NCBI GenBank assembly: GCA_002719315.1
Contig: PBHD01000013.1
Location: forward strand, 1 to 62,405
DNA: 62,405 nt
Source: Flavobacteriaceae bacterium
Lineage (GTDB): Bacteria; Bacteroidota; Bacteroidia; Flavobacteriales; Flavobacteriaceae
Direction: 5' to 3'
The notes below the pieces were generated by a model. It was not told the origin of the DNA. It saw nothing but the letters and a program-made list of their open reading frames with translations, and ran no database searches. The position numbers were made by a program, and so were the translations under genes. This document shows positions 25,974-35,723 of this stretch, in pieces; position 1 is the stretch's first letter; each line of letters opens with the position of its first letter.

Positions 25974-27128
25974 TTATTTTGATATTACTTTTATTGTTTC
26001 TTTTACTTTTTTTGCAATTTTTATTGCATTTTCTATTTTCTCGTTAACTATAGTTACGTGCCCCATTTTTCTGTTAGGTCTTGTTTCTTTTTTACCGTAA
26101 ATATGAGGAGTAACTCCCTCAATTGTCATTATTTGATCAATATTACTGAATTTTACTGGGCCATTATTTTGTTTTTCACCTACTAAATTAACCATTACTC
26201 CTGAAATTTTATTTTTTGCTTCTCCTAAAGGTAACCCTAAAATAGCTCTTATATGTTGTTCAAATTGACTTGTATATGACATTTCAATTGAAAAGTGACC
26301 ACTATTATGTGGTCTTGGAGCTACCTCGTTAATTAAAATTTCATTATCGGAAGTTAAAAAAAGTTCAATTGCCATTATTCCAACATGATTATAAAGTTTT
26401 GATAATTTTAAGGCAATTGAAATTGCTTTTCTAGAAATTTCATTGTTAATTCTTGCAGGACTTATTATATATTCAACTTGATTGGAATCATTATTAAAAA
26501 TCATTTCTACAACTGGAAAATTTTTAATTTCTCCTTTTACATTTCTACAAATGATCACTGACAATTCTTTTTTAATTTCTACAAGATCTTCTATAAAACC
26601 TGGGGTATCATTTAATTCTTCTATATCCCTATTTGATTTTATGATTTTAACTCCAAATCCATCATATCCCATTGAATTAGATTTCCATACGAATGGAAAA
26701 CACAAATTTCCATGAATTATTTCTTCTTTTATTGATTTTATAGATTTAAACTCTCTAAAGGGAGCAGTAGGTATTTTATTTTCTTTATAAAATTTTTTTT
26801 GTTTTAGTTTATTTTGAATTATTGCAAGAACATTTGGTTGTGGATAAACTTTAATTCCTTTTTTTTCAATTTCTTCAAGAGCTTTAACGTTAACATTTTC
26901 AATCTCAATAGTTAAAACATCAATGTTTTTTGCAAAATTTAATACAGTTTGGTAATCCATTAAATCTCCAACATGAAATTCATCACAACTTAATTTAGCA
27001 GGAGCATTTGGATTATTGTCGAGGACTTTGGTCTTAATATCCCATTTCCTGGTATTATAGAGAAGCATTTTGCCCAATTGACCTCCACCAAGTATTCCGA
27101 TAGTTTTTGAAGATGAAAAAAAGGTCAT
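25974..27128 (-). CDS. purK: N5-carboxyaminoimidazole ribonucleotide synthase
   Basis: An ATP-grasp enzyme of 384 residues that carboxylates AIR with bicarbonate and ATP to N5-CAIR, the substrate of PurE. The start GILGGGQLGKM is the phosphate-binding loop, and WKSNSMGYDGFGV and EVAPRPHNSGH are family signatures. It is the first gene of purKE, divergent from adk with 85 bp between the starts; a candidate -7 box precedes each gene. Confidence 0.97.
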   Translation of the reverse strand: MTFFSSSKTIGILGGGQLGKMLLYNTRKWDIKTKVLDNNPNAPAKLSCDEFHVGDLMDYQTVLNFAKNIDVLTIEIENVNVKALEEIEKKGIKVYPQPNVLAIIQNKLKQKKFYKENKIPTAPFREFKSIKSIKEEIIHGNLCFPFVWKSNSMGYDGFGVKIIKSNRDIEELNDTPGFIEDLVEIKKELSVIICRNVKGEIKNFPVVEMIFNNDSNQVEYIISPARINNEISRKAISIALKLSKLYNHVGIMAIELFLTSDNEILINEVAPRPHNSGHFSIEMSYTSQFEQHIRAILGLPLGEAKNKISGVMVNLVGEKQNNGPVKFSNIDQIMTIEGVTPHIYGKKETRPNRKMGHVTIVNEKIENAIKIAKKVKETIKVISK

Positions 27129-27141
27129 TTATAAATTTTTA

Positions 27142-27149
27142 CAAAAATA
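27142..27149 (-). promoter_or_regulatory. Possible -7 box of purKE
   Basis: TATTTTTG on the minus strand matches TAnnTTTG and ends 13 nt before the purK ATG. No properly spaced TTG element was found. Confidence 0.4.
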
Positions 27150-27191
27150 AGGATAAGTTTTTTGTAATTTATAAAACACACTCAAATTGGA

Positions 27192-27199
27192 TATATTTG
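27192..27199 (+). promoter_or_regulatory. Possible -7 box of adk-obg
   Basis: TATATTTG matches TAnnTTTG and ends 14 nt before the adk ATG at 27214. The nearest TTTG upstream (27161-27164) is 27 nt away, longer than the usual 19-21. Confidence 0.45.
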
Positions 27200-27213
27200 T
27201 TCAAATTTATACT

Positions 27214-27789
27214 ATGTTAAATATTATTTTATTTGGAAAACCCGGATCAGGAAAAGGTACTCAGGCAGAATTCATTAAAGAAAAATATGAACTTGTTCAC
27301 ATTTCAACAGGAGATTTATTTAGACAAAACATTAAAAATCAAACTGAATTAGGAAAGTTGGCTCAAAAATATATGAATAATGGAGATTTAGTGCCAGATT
27401 CAGTTACTATTGGAATGTTAAAATCCGAAGTTGAATCAAATATTTATGCAAATGGATTTTTGTTTGATGGTTTTCCTAGAACTGTGGATCAAGCTGTTTC
27501 TTTAGATAAATTTTTGGACAAAAAAAATTTAAGGATTGATTTAACTATTGCAATCGATGTAAATGAAGAAATATTGATTGAAAGAATTTTAAATAGAGGG
27601 CTTACTAGTGGCAGGAAGGACGATCAGGATAAAATTAAAATTAAAAATCGTTTTGATGAATACAATAGTAAAACCTCTTTGTTAGAGGATTATTATAAAA
27701 ATCAAAATAAATTTAAAATTATTGATGGATATGGAAATATTGAGGAGATTACCAAAAGATTATATAATCAAATAGATCAATTTATTTAA
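27214..27789 (+). CDS. adk: Adenylate kinase
   Basis: A 191-residue adenylate kinase interconverting ATP + AMP and 2 ADP. The P-loop is GKPGSGKGT at the N-terminus, followed by HISTGDLFR and the AMP-binding FDGFPRT. The lid is the short type (GRKDDQ), without a zinc-binding insertion. The ATG at 27214 is chosen over an in-frame TTG at 27187, because the enzyme starts right at the first beta strand and a promoter box covers the longer form. The next gene, obgE, starts 5 nt downstream. Confidence 0.96.
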   Translation: MLNIILFGKPGSGKGTQAEFIKEKYELVHISTGDLFRQNIKNQTELGKLAQKYMNNGDLVPDSVTIGMLKSEVESNIYANGFLFDGFPRTVDQAVSLDKFLDKKNLRIDLTIAIDVNEEILIERILNRGLTSGRKDDQDKIKIKNRFDEYNSKTSLLEDYYKNQNKFKIIDGYGNIEEITKRLYNQIDQFI

Positions 27790-27794
27790 TAATT

Positions 27795-28793
27795 ATGACT
27801 GAGGGTAATTTTGTTGATTATGTTAAAATAAACTTGTCTTCTGGTAGTGGAGGAAAGGGATCATCTCATTTACATAGAGAAAAATATATTTCTAAAGGTG
27901 GACCAGATGGAGGTGATGGAGGAAGAGGTGGGCATATAATAATTGTAGGCAATAAAAATCTTTGGACTCTTTATAATTTTAAATTTCAAAAACATTTTAG
28001 TGCTGGTAATGGTAAAGATGGATCTAAGAATAGAAGAACAGGAGCAAATGGATTTGATAAATATATTGAAGTCCCTTTAGGGACAATAATTAGAGATTTA
28101 GAAACAAAAAAAATAATTTATGAGATAACTGAAAATAATCATGAATTTGTTATTTTAAAAGGAGGCTTGGGAGGAAGAGGAAACTGGCATTTTAAATCAG
28201 CTACAAGACAAACACCTAGATATTCACAACAAGGAATTAAAGGAAAAAATTTAAATATAATTTTGGAACTTAAGGTTTTAGCTGATGTAGGTTTTGTTGG
28301 ATTTCCAAACGCAGGGAAATCTACTCTTTTAAGTGTTTTAACTTCAGCTAAGCCAAAAATAGCGGATTATGAATTTACAACATTAAAGCCAAATCTAGGT
28401 ATAGTTAATTATCATGATTATAAATCTTTTGTTGTTGCCGACATTCCTGGCATTATAGAAGGGGCATCAAAAGGAAAAGGTCTGGGGCATTATTTTTTAA
28501 GACATATTGAAAGAAATTCAATTTTATTATTTATAATTCCGATAGATTCAAAAGATGTAAAGAAAGAGTTTGAGATTTTAAGAGGAGAATTGTTAAAATA
28601 TAATCCTGAATTAATAGATAAAAAGTTTTTTATAGCTTTTTCTAAATGTGATTTATTGGATAATGAGTTGATAAAAGAGTTTAAAGAAGAAGTAGAAAAA
28701 AAATTTTCAAAGAATTCATTTATTATAATTTCCAGTATTTCCAAAAGGAATATTTCTAAATTAAAAGATAATCTTTGGGATAAATTAAATTAA
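27795..28793 (+). CDS. obgE: GTPase Obg/CgtA
   Basis: A 332-residue ribosome-associated GTPase. The N-terminal glycine-rich Obg fold (residues 3-155) contains [12 protein letters not shown] and GGLGGRGN. The GTPase domain follows, with the P-loop GFPNAGKST (169-177), [10 protein letters not shown] as G3 and SKCD as G4. The C-terminal OCT domain found in some homologues is absent. It acts in 50S maturation and growth control. It forms a two-gene unit with adk. Confidence 0.97.
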   Translation: MTEGNFVDYVKINLSSGSGGKGSSHLHREKYISKGGPDGGDGGRGGHIIIVGNKNLWTLYNFKFQKHFSAGNGKDGSKNRRTGANGFDKYIEVPLGTIIRDLETKKIIYEITENNHEFVILKGGLGGRGNWHFKSATRQTPRYSQQGIKGKNLNIILELKVLADVGFVGFPNAGKSTLLSVLTSAKPKIADYEFTTLKPNLGIVNYHDYKSFVVADIPGIIEGASKGKGLGHYFLRHIERNSILLFIIPIDSKDVKKEFEILRGELLKYNPELIDKKFFIAFSKCDLLDNELIKEFKEEVEKKFSKNSFIIISSISKRNISKLKDNLWDKLN

Positions 28794-28837
28794 TATAAAA
28801 TTTAAAAAAATATAATTTTAATTTATTATAAGTTATT

Positions 28838-30199
28838 ATGAGAATTCATTTTATAGCTATTGGTGGTACTGCTATGCATAGTTTAGCTATTGAGGTTTCA
28901 AAAAAAGGACATAAAGTTTCAGGAAGTGATGACCAAATATATGAGCCGTCAAAGTCTAATTTAATAAAAGCTGGTTTATTTCCAAGTAAACTAGGGTGGT
29001 TTTCCAACAAAATTTCTTTAAAAATTGATTTGATTATTTTAGGAATGCATGCGAAAAATGATAATGTAGAATTAAAAAAGGCACAATCTCTGGGATTAAA
29101 AATTAAATCATATCCTGAATTTATTAGTTCAATTTGTTCTGATAAAACTAGAGTTGTAGTTTCAGGAAGTCATGGAAAAAGTACAATTTCAGCTATGGTT
29201 TTACATGCCATGAAATATAATAATATTGAAATTGATTATATAATAGGAGCCTCTATTAAAGGATTTAAAGAAACTATATCATTATCGGATAATAACGATT
29301 TTATTCTTATTGAAGGGGATGAATATCTATCATCATGTTTAGATTTAAAGTCAAAGTTTTTATGGTATAAGCCTCATATTGCAATAATTAATGGTATTTC
29401 ATGGGATCATGTTAATGTTTTTCCAACTTTTAAATCATATTTAGATCAGTTTAAAAAATTTGTATTATCAATTTCTGAAGGGGGTGTTCTATTTTATAAT
29501 TCTTCTGATGAAAATTTAGTTGAAATTATTAATAATATAGATCATTCAATTAAAAAGATTCCTTATAAAATTTCAGATTATGAAGTAAATAAAGGTGTAA
29601 CTTATGTTAAAAGCTTTGAAGGAAAAATTAAACTAAATTTTTTTGGAAAGCATAATTTAATTAATCTTGAGGGAGCAAGATTATTATGCCAATATATGGG
29701 AGTAAATGAAACAGATTTTTTTGAATCATTTTATAGTTTTAATGGGGTTTCTGGAAGATTAGAACTATTAGCTTCAGGAAAAACCAGTTTTTTATATAAA
29801 GATTTTGCTCATGCTCCAAGTAAAGTTAAAGCAACAAAGGATGCCGTTTTAGAACAATTTAAAGGCTATAGAATAGTTATTTGTTTTGAGCTTCATACAT
29901 ATAGTAGTTTAGATTTAACTTTTTTAAAAAATTATTCAGATACTTTAAATGGTGTTGATAAGATTATAGTTTTTTATAGTTCAAATGTATTAAAGGCAAA
30001 AAATAGAGATATTATTTCTTCCTTTCAAATTAAAGAATCATTTAACAATCAAAATATTGAGTTAATTACTAACTCATCAAGTTTTAAAAAAAATCTTTAT
30101 AATGATGATTATTATAATACATTAGTTTTAATGATGAGTTCAGGAAATTTTGATGGATTTAATTATAAAAGTTTTGTAAGTTATATTGAGGGTTTTTGA
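28838..30199 (+). CDS. mpl: UDP-N-acetylmuramate:L-alanyl-gamma-D-glutamyl-meso-DAP ligase
   Basis: A 453-residue Mur-ligase-family enzyme that ligates the recycled tripeptide to UDP-MurNAc in murein recycling. It starts FIAIGGTAMHSLA, where the A.H replaces the G.S of MurC, and has the EGDEY and FAHAP motifs that set Mpl apart. The ATP loop is SGSHGKST (109-116) with Ser where most Mur ligases have Thr. The true MurC is at 51771. Its end overlaps the HAD hydrolase gene by 14 nt. Confidence 0.92.
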   Translation: MRIHFIAIGGTAMHSLAIEVSKKGHKVSGSDDQIYEPSKSNLIKAGLFPSKLGWFSNKISLKIDLIILGMHAKNDNVELKKAQSLGLKIKSYPEFISSICSDKTRVVVSGSHGKSTISAMVLHAMKYNNIEIDYIIGASIKGFKETISLSDNNDFILIEGDEYLSSCLDLKSKFLWYKPHIAIINGISWDHVNVFPTFKSYLDQFKKFVLSISEGGVLFYNSSDENLVEIINNIDHSIKKIPYKISDYEVNKGVTYVKSFEGKIKLNFFGKHNLINLEGARLLCQYMGVNETDFFESFYSFNGVSGRLELLASGKTSFLYKDFAHAPSKVKATKDAVLEQFKGYRIVICFELHTYSSLDLTFLKNYSDTLNGVDKIIVFYSSNVLKAKNRDIISSFQIKESFNNQNIELITNSSSFKKNLYNDDYYNTLVLMMSSGNFDGFNYKSFVSYIEGF

Positions 30200-30884
30200 T
30201 AAAAATAAAATCACGGATATTTTTTTTGATTTAGATCACACTTTATGGGATTTTGAAAAAAATTCTGAATTGACTTTTGAAAAAATTTTTATGTTATTAA
30301 AAATAAAAATTTCTTTGAGGGATTTTTTAAGAATATACAGTCCAATTAATCATAAGTTTTGGAAATTATACAGGGAAAATAAAATTTCTAGAAACCAATT
30401 AAGATTTGATAGATTAAAATTAACATTTTTTGAGCTTAACATTAAAATTGATGATAATATGATAATTAAAATTTCAGAAATGTATTTAAAGTATTTATCA
30501 GATTTTACATTATTACATAAAGGAGCATTTGATCTTTTAGATTTTTTAAAAAAAAAATATAATCTTCATATAATATCAAATGGTTTTGAAGATGTTCAAA
30601 AAAGAAAAATAAAAAACTCGGGTTTATATAAATATTTTGATAATATATATACTTCAGAATTAATTGGATACAAGAAACCAAATCCAAAAATTTTTCATTT
30701 TGCATTAAATAAAGTAAATATAAAACCATTTTCAGCTGTAATGATTGGAGACAGTAAAGAGGCGGATATATTAGGTGCTTTAAATATTGGACTGAATGCT
30801 ATTCACTTTAATTCAAATAATGAAAAAACTCATGACTTATGTGTAATTGTTAGGTCTTTAAAAGAGATTAAAAATTATTTATAA
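30186..30884 (+). CDS. HAD-superfamily hydrolase, YjjG-like
   Basis: A 232-residue haloacid dehalogenase-like phosphatase. Motif I is FDLDHT (nucleophile D15, general acid D17), followed by LWDFEKNSE as in YjjG. Motif II is ISNG, motif III KKPNPKIF and motif IV IGDSKEADI. A helical cap lies between motifs I and II. YjjG hydrolyses noncanonical pyrimidine nucleotides. The start is TTG at 30186; no ATG is near and the motif begins directly after. It overlaps mpl, so the two are probably translated from the same message. Confidence 0.88.
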   Translation: MRVFDKNKITDIFFDLDHTLWDFEKNSELTFEKIFMLLKIKISLRDFLRIYSPINHKFWKLYRENKISRNQLRFDRLKLTFFELNIKIDDNMIIKISEMYLKYLSDFTLLHKGAFDLLDFLKKKYNLHIISNGFEDVQKRKIKNSGLYKYFDNIYTSELIGYKKPNPKIFHFALNKVNIKPFSAVMIGDSKEADILGALNIGLNAIHFNSNNEKTHDLCVIVRSLKEIKNYL

Positions 30885-30918
30885 TTATAAACTCTTAATT
30901 AATTTTTATTTTTGACTT

Positions 30919-31248
30919 ATGAATATAAAAAAAGCTCAGAAGCAAGTTGACGATTGGATTAATTTACATGGTGTAAGGTATTTTGATGAGTTAACTAATA
31001 TGGCTCAATTAACGGAAGAGGTTGGTGAGGTAGCATCAATAATTGCAAGAAGATACGGTGAGCAATCAGAAAAAATTACAGATAAAAATAAAGATCTTGG
31101 TGAAGAATTAGCTGATGTTTTATTTGTCCTTCTTTGTATAGCAAATCAAACAGGAATTAATTTACAATCATCTTTTGATTTAAAATTAAAAATTAAGACA
31201 AAAAGAGATAAAAAAAGACATAAAAATAATCCAAAGTTAAAAATCTAA
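30919..31248 (+). CDS. MazG-like nucleotide pyrophosphohydrolase
   Basis: A 109-residue all-alpha NTP pyrophosphohydrolase. The metal-binding pattern EEVGE (33-37) and ELADVLF with a downstream acidic pair are the EExxE...ExxD motifs of the family. It is a single-domain form, similar to short YpjD/MazG proteins, that would hydrolyse nucleoside triphosphates to monophosphates. Together with the YjjG-like protein just upstream it may form a pool-cleaning function. The C-terminal tail is very basic. The aroA start is 1 nt downstream. Confidence 0.87.
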   Translation: MNIKKAQKQVDDWINLHGVRYFDELTNMAQLTEEVGEVASIIARRYGEQSEKITDKNKDLGEELADVLFVLLCIANQTGINLQSSFDLKLKIKTKRDKKRHKNNPKLKI

Positions 31249-31249
31249 C

Positions 31250-32476
31250 ATGAATTTGGAGATATTTCATCCATCTAAAGTTTGTAATGGTGTTATTAAT
31301 ATTAAGGGTTCTAAAAGTATTTCTAACAGGTTACTTTTTTTACAGTCCGTTTACCCTAAAATAAATATTATTAATATATCTAATTCAGAGGATACTCATG
31401 TTATGAAGAAAGCTTTGAAATCAAAAAATAGTTTAATTGATATTGGACATGCAGGAACAGCAATGAGATTCTTGACCTCTTATTTTTCAACAGTAAAAGA
31501 TCGAGAAATTATTTTAACTGGTTCAAAAAGAATGCAAGAAAGACCTATCAAAATTTTAGTTGATGTTCTAAAAAAAATAGGCGCAAATATTTCTTATGAA
31601 AAAAAGGAAGGATTTCCTCCACTAAAGATTATTGGAAGTAATTTAAAGTCAAAATATATTTTTTTGTCCGCTAATATAAGCAGTCAATATATTTCCTCTT
31701 TAATACTTTTAGCCCCAAACTTAGATAATGGACTTAAAATAAAATTAAATGGAGAAATCACATCAGCACCTTATATAAAAATGACTTTAGAGATATTGAA
31801 GGAATTGGGTATTAATTCATTTTTTGAAAATAATATTATTACAATTCTTCCAAAAAAAGAAATAAAAAGTATTTCATACAAAGTTGAGTCAGATTGGAGC
31901 TCTGCATCATATTTTTATAGTATTATTGCTTTGTGTGAAGAGGGAGAGATAGTTTTAAATAATTTTAACAAAAAAAGTCTTCAAGGAGATTCTTGCTTAG
32001 TTCAAATTTATGATTTATTAGGTGTTTTAAGCAAATTTGATAATGGAAAGTTGATTTTGTCAAAGAAAAAAATAGAAGTTAAAAACGAATTAAATTTAAA
32101 TTTGATTGATTCTCCTGATATTGCCCAAACTATTGCTGTAACTTGTTTTGGTTTAGGTTTAAAGTGTAATCTAAAAGGATTACATACTCTAAAGATAAAG
32201 GAAACAGACAGATTGGTTTCTCTTAAAAATGAAATAACAAAATTAGGTTCAGAAGTCAGGATAACTGACAATTCTTTTCATTTAAATAAAATAAATAAAA
32301 AAAATAGTAAAAGTTGTTTGATAAAAACTTATAATGATCATAGAATGGCTATGGCATTTGCTCCATTATCAATTAATTATCCAATTCAAATTGAGGATTT
32401 CGAAGTAGTAAAAAAATCTTATCCTGATTTTTGGTCTGATATAGAAAATATTGGATTTAATATCATTAAAAGTTAA
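31250..32476 (+). CDS. aroA: 3-phosphoshikimate 1-carboxyvinyltransferase (EPSP synthase)
   Basis: A 408-residue enzyme of the shikimate pathway, joining shikimate 3-phosphate and PEP. Signatures are KGSKSISNRLLFLQ near residue 19, GHAGTAMRFLT for PEP binding, KETDRL and NDHRMAMAFA. It is slightly shorter than the usual 425 residues. It follows the MazG-like gene by one nucleotide, so the two are co-transcribed. Confidence 0.96.
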   Translation: MNLEIFHPSKVCNGVINIKGSKSISNRLLFLQSVYPKINIINISNSEDTHVMKKALKSKNSLIDIGHAGTAMRFLTSYFSTVKDREIILTGSKRMQERPIKILVDVLKKIGANISYEKKEGFPPLKIIGSNLKSKYIFLSANISSQYISSLILLAPNLDNGLKIKLNGEITSAPYIKMTLEILKELGINSFFENNIITILPKKEIKSISYKVESDWSSASYFYSIIALCEEGEIVLNNFNKKSLQGDSCLVQIYDLLGVLSKFDNGKLILSKKKIEVKNELNLNLIDSPDIAQTIAVTCFGLGLKCNLKGLHTLKIKETDRLVSLKNEITKLGSEVRITDNSFHLNKINKKNSKSCLIKTYNDHRMAMAFAPLSINYPIQIEDFEVVKKSYPDFWSDIENIGFNIIKS

Positions 32477-32488
32477 TTTACTTTTTAC

Positions 32489-32520
32489 TTGACTTTTGGT
32501 ATACATAGCCCTTATATTTG
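32489..32520 (+). promoter_or_regulatory. Bacteroidota-type promoter of queA
   Basis: TTG (32489-32491) is followed after 21 nt by TATATTTG (32513-32520). The box ends 17 nt before the queA ATG at 32538. This fixes the start, because the in-frame ATA-to-ATG extension to 32496 would lie inside the promoter. Confidence 0.65.
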
Positions 32521-32537
32521 CAATCAAATTATTAACT

Positions 32538-33587
32538 ATGAAATTATCTAATTTTCATTTTGACCTACCAAAATCACTTTTAGCTCAAAGACCTGCAGAA
32601 GACAGAGATGGATCTAGGCTAATGGTATTAAATCGTAAAGAAGAAAAAATTTTTCATCATGAATTTAAAGATATTATGGATTTTTTTGATTCTGGAGATG
32701 TGATGGTTTTAAATAACACAAAGGTTTTTCCAGCTAGATTGTTTGGTAATAAAGAAAAAACTGGTGCGAGGATCGAAGTTTTTTTATTGAGAGAACTTAA
32801 TAGAGAACAACGATTATGGGATGTTTTGGTAGATCCTGCTAGAAAAATAAGAATAGGGAATAAATTATATTTTGGAAATGATGAAAGTTTAGTAGCTGAA
32901 GTAATTGACAATACTACTTCAAGAGGAAGAACTCTGAGGTTTTTATATGACGGAAATTATGATGAATTTAGAGAAAAATTAACTGAATTGGGAGAAACCC
33001 CACTTCCAAAATATATAAATAGACCTGTAGAAGAACAAGATAAAAGTAGATATCAAACAATTTATGCTAAACATGAAGGGGCTGTGGCAGCTCCAACAGC
33101 AGGTCTGCATTTTTCAAAACATCTTTTAAAAAAACTTGAAATTAGGGGAATTAATTTTGCTGAATTAACACTTCATGTAGGTTTAGGAACTTTTAGTCCT
33201 GTTGAAGTTGAAGATTTGTCAAAGCATAAAATGGATTCAGAGGAGTTAATCATTAAAAAACATGCAGTTGACAAAATAAACGAAGCAATAAAATTAAAAA
33301 ATAAAATCTGCGCTATAGGAACAACAACAATGAGAGGTTTAGAATCTTCGGTTTCTTCCTATGGCACTCTTAATGAATTTAGAGGATGGACTCATAAATT
33401 TATATTTCCTCCATATGATTTTTCAATAGCAAATTGTATGGTAACAAATTTCCACACACCTAAATCTACTTTGTTAATGATGGTATCAGCTTTCGCAGAT
33501 CATGATTTTATAAAACATGCATATAAAGTTGCTGTAAAAAAGAAGTATAATTTTTACTCATATGGTGACGCAATGTTAATTTTATAA
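32538..33587 (+). CDS. queA: S-adenosylmethionine:tRNA ribosyltransferase-isomerase
   Basis: A 349-residue enzyme that transfers and isomerises the ribosyl group of SAM onto preQ1 in tRNA to make epoxyqueuosine. It starts [23 protein letters not shown], typical of QueA, and has PTAGLHF and [15 protein letters not shown] near the end. The ATG at 32538 is selected because a longer in-frame start at 32496 would fall in the -33/-7 promoter region. The next gene, rlmN, starts 30 nt downstream. Confidence 0.96.
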   Translation: MKLSNFHFDLPKSLLAQRPAEDRDGSRLMVLNRKEEKIFHHEFKDIMDFFDSGDVMVLNNTKVFPARLFGNKEKTGARIEVFLLRELNREQRLWDVLVDPARKIRIGNKLYFGNDESLVAEVIDNTTSRGRTLRFLYDGNYDEFREKLTELGETPLPKYINRPVEEQDKSRYQTIYAKHEGAVAAPTAGLHFSKHLLKKLEIRGINFAELTLHVGLGTFSPVEVEDLSKHKMDSEELIIKKHAVDKINEAIKLKNKICAIGTTTMRGLESSVSSYGTLNEFRGWTHKFIFPPYDFSIANCMVTNFHTPKSTLLMMVSAFADHDFIKHAYKVAVKKKYNFYSYGDAMLIL

Positions 33588-33617
33588 AAAGAAAATATTA
33601 ATTTTTTTGATTTTAAT

Positions 33618-34682
33618 TTGGGTGATTCTGAAAAAATAGACATACGAGTCCTAACATTATTTCAGTTAAGAGAAATATTTGAAAAAAAAGGGTTGCTTTC
33701 ATATCGTGCTGATCAAGTTTATAATTGGATTTGGAAAAAAGGTATTCATTCATTTGATTTAATGACTAATATATCAAAAGAATCAAGATCCTTACTCAAA
33801 TTAAATTTTCAAATAAATAGAATAAAATTTGATATTTCTCAAAAAAGTATTGATGGAACTATAAAAAATACAGTAAGATTAAATGATGATAATTTAGTAG
33901 AGGCTGTTCTAATACCAACAATGAAAAGGAAAACAGCATGTATATCATCTCAAGTAGGATGTAGTTTAAATTGTGAGTTTTGTGCAACTTCAAAAATGAA
34001 AAATATTAGAAATCTTAAAAAAGATGAAATTTTTGACCAGGTTTTTTTGATGAATAAACAGAGTTTAAATTATTATAATAAACCATTAACAAATATTGTT
34101 TTTATGGGTATGGGAGAGCCATTAATGAATTATAAAAATGTTGTATCTGCTATAGACAAGATTACTGACCCATCATATCTTGGGTTTTCTAAAAATAGAA
34201 TTACAATTTCAACCTCAGGCATACCAAAGTTTATAAAAAAATTAGCTGACGATAATATTAAAGTTGAATTAGCAATTTCTCTTCATAGTGCAAGAGATAG
34301 AGTAAGAGAAAAGATAATGCCTTTTACTAAAAAAATATCTATTGAAACTTTGAAAGAATCATTAGTCTATTGGCAAAATAAAAACAAAAAAATATTAACC
34401 TTGGAATACATAGTATGGAATTCTATAAATGATTTAAAAGAAGATGTAAATGCTCTTATTGAATTTTGCAAAGGATTACTTGTTAAAGTAAATTTGATTG
34501 AATATAACCCAATTGGCGATCCTTTATACAAAAATGCAAATAATTCTGTCATTGAATTATATAAAAAAGAACTTAGAAAAAATAAAATAACTATAACAAT
34601 TAGAAAGTCTAGAGGTAAGGATATAGATGCAGCTTGTGGTCAATTAGCAAATAAATCTAAAAAGTTTTTGAATTTAACATAG
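33618..34682 (+). CDS. rlmN: 23S rRNA/tRNA adenine-C2 methyltransferase
   Basis: Radical-SAM methyltransferase of 354 residues acting on A2503 of 23S rRNA and A37 of some tRNAs. The cluster cysteines are C115, C119 and C122 (CSLNCEFC). C340 (AACGQLA) is the methyl-carrying cysteine, and MGMGEPL is the SAM motif. It starts with TTG at 33618, supported by the conserved N-terminal region and the absence of a nearby ATG. Confidence 0.96.
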   Translation: MGDSEKIDIRVLTLFQLREIFEKKGLLSYRADQVYNWIWKKGIHSFDLMTNISKESRSLLKLNFQINRIKFDISQKSIDGTIKNTVRLNDDNLVEAVLIPTMKRKTACISSQVGCSLNCEFCATSKMKNIRNLKKDEIFDQVFLMNKQSLNYYNKPLTNIVFMGMGEPLMNYKNVVSAIDKITDPSYLGFSKNRITISTSGIPKFIKKLADDNIKVELAISLHSARDRVREKIMPFTKKISIETLKESLVYWQNKNKKILTLEYIVWNSINDLKEDVNALIEFCKGLLVKVNLIEYNPIGDPLYKNANNSVIELYKKELRKNKITITIRKSRGKDIDAACGQLANKSKKFLNLT

Positions 34683-34688
34683 TAATTC

Positions 34689-35666
34689 ATGAAAATAGTT
34701 CAAAAAATAAAAGAACCAATTAAAGAAGAAATGGAAGTGTTTGAAAAAAAATTCAAGAATTCCATGATGTCTAAGATTTCATTATTAAACAGAATTACTT
34801 TTTTTATTGTAAAAAGAAAAGGTAAACAGATTAGACCTATGTTTGTTTTTTTGGTTGCCAAGTTAATGGGAAATGGAAAAATTGATGAGAGGTCATACAG
34901 AGGAGCTGCACTTATTGAACTTATTCATACTGCGACTTTAGTTCATGATGATATAGTTGATGACAGTTATAAAAGAAGAGGATTTTTCTCAATTAATGCT
35001 TTGTGGAAAAATAAAATTGCTGTTTTAGTTGGAGATTATTTGTTTTCTAAAGGGTTGTTGTTATCAGTTGATAATGAAGATTTTGATTTACTTAAAATAA
35101 TTTCTAAAGCAGTAAAAGAGATGAGTGAAGGGGAATTACTTCAATTAGAAAAATCTAGAAATTTTGAAATTACTGAAAATGTATATTATGAAATCATAAA
35201 GAAAAAAACAGCAGTTTTAATTGCTTCTTGTTGCTCCATCGGTGCAACTTCTGTTGTTTCTACTCAGAATGAAATTGATAAAATTTATCAATTTGGAGAA
35301 TTATTAGGTATGATTTTTCAAATTAAAGATGATTTATTTGATTATTCAGATAAAATTATTGGGAAGCCTACTGGAATTGATTTGAAAGAAAAAAAAATTA
35401 CACTTCCTTTTATTTACGCAATAAACAATGTAAATATAAAAGAAAAAAAATGGTTGATTAATTCATTTAAAAATAGTAATAAGGGAAAAAAGAATATTAA
35501 TAAAATAATTAAAAAGGTTATAGATGTTGGAGGGTTAGAGTTTTCAATAAAAAAAATGAATTTTTTTAAAAAGAAAGCTTTAAAAATTTTATTTTCTTTT
35601 CCTAAAAATAAATATAGAGATTCTTTGGAGCTTATAGTAGATTACATTATTGAAAGAAAAATATAA
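34689..35666 (+). CDS. Polyprenyl diphosphate synthase
   Basis: A 325-residue trans-isoprenyl diphosphate synthase. The two aspartate-rich motifs are DDIVD (87-91) and DDLFD later; GKQIRP at residues 45-50 is the IPP-binding motif and the lysine-rich C-terminus is family-typical. It makes a long-chain prenyl diphosphate, probably the side chain of menaquinone. It is only 6 nt after rlmN. Length specificity cannot be read from the sequence. Confidence 0.93.
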   Translation: MKIVQKIKEPIKEEMEVFEKKFKNSMMSKISLLNRITFFIVKRKGKQIRPMFVFLVAKLMGNGKIDERSYRGAALIELIHTATLVHDDIVDDSYKRRGFFSINALWKNKIAVLVGDYLFSKGLLLSVDNEDFDLLKIISKAVKEMSEGELLQLEKSRNFEITENVYYEIIKKKTAVLIASCCSIGATSVVSTQNEIDKIYQFGELLGMIFQIKDDLFDYSDKIIGKPTGIDLKEKKITLPFIYAINNVNIKEKKWLINSFKNSNKGKKNINKIIKKVIDVGGLEFSIKKMNFFKKKALKILFSFPKNKYRDSLELIVDYIIERKI

Positions 35667-35723
35667 GTTGTTAAGTTATTATTTTTTAAATAATAAAATT
35701 CTATTTTTATAAAAAACAGATTT

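Noticed and set aside
32468-32485. Hairpin AAAAGT...ACTTTT at the end of aroA as terminator
   Set aside because: A 6-bp A/T stem overlapping the stop codon with only one extra T is too weak to report.
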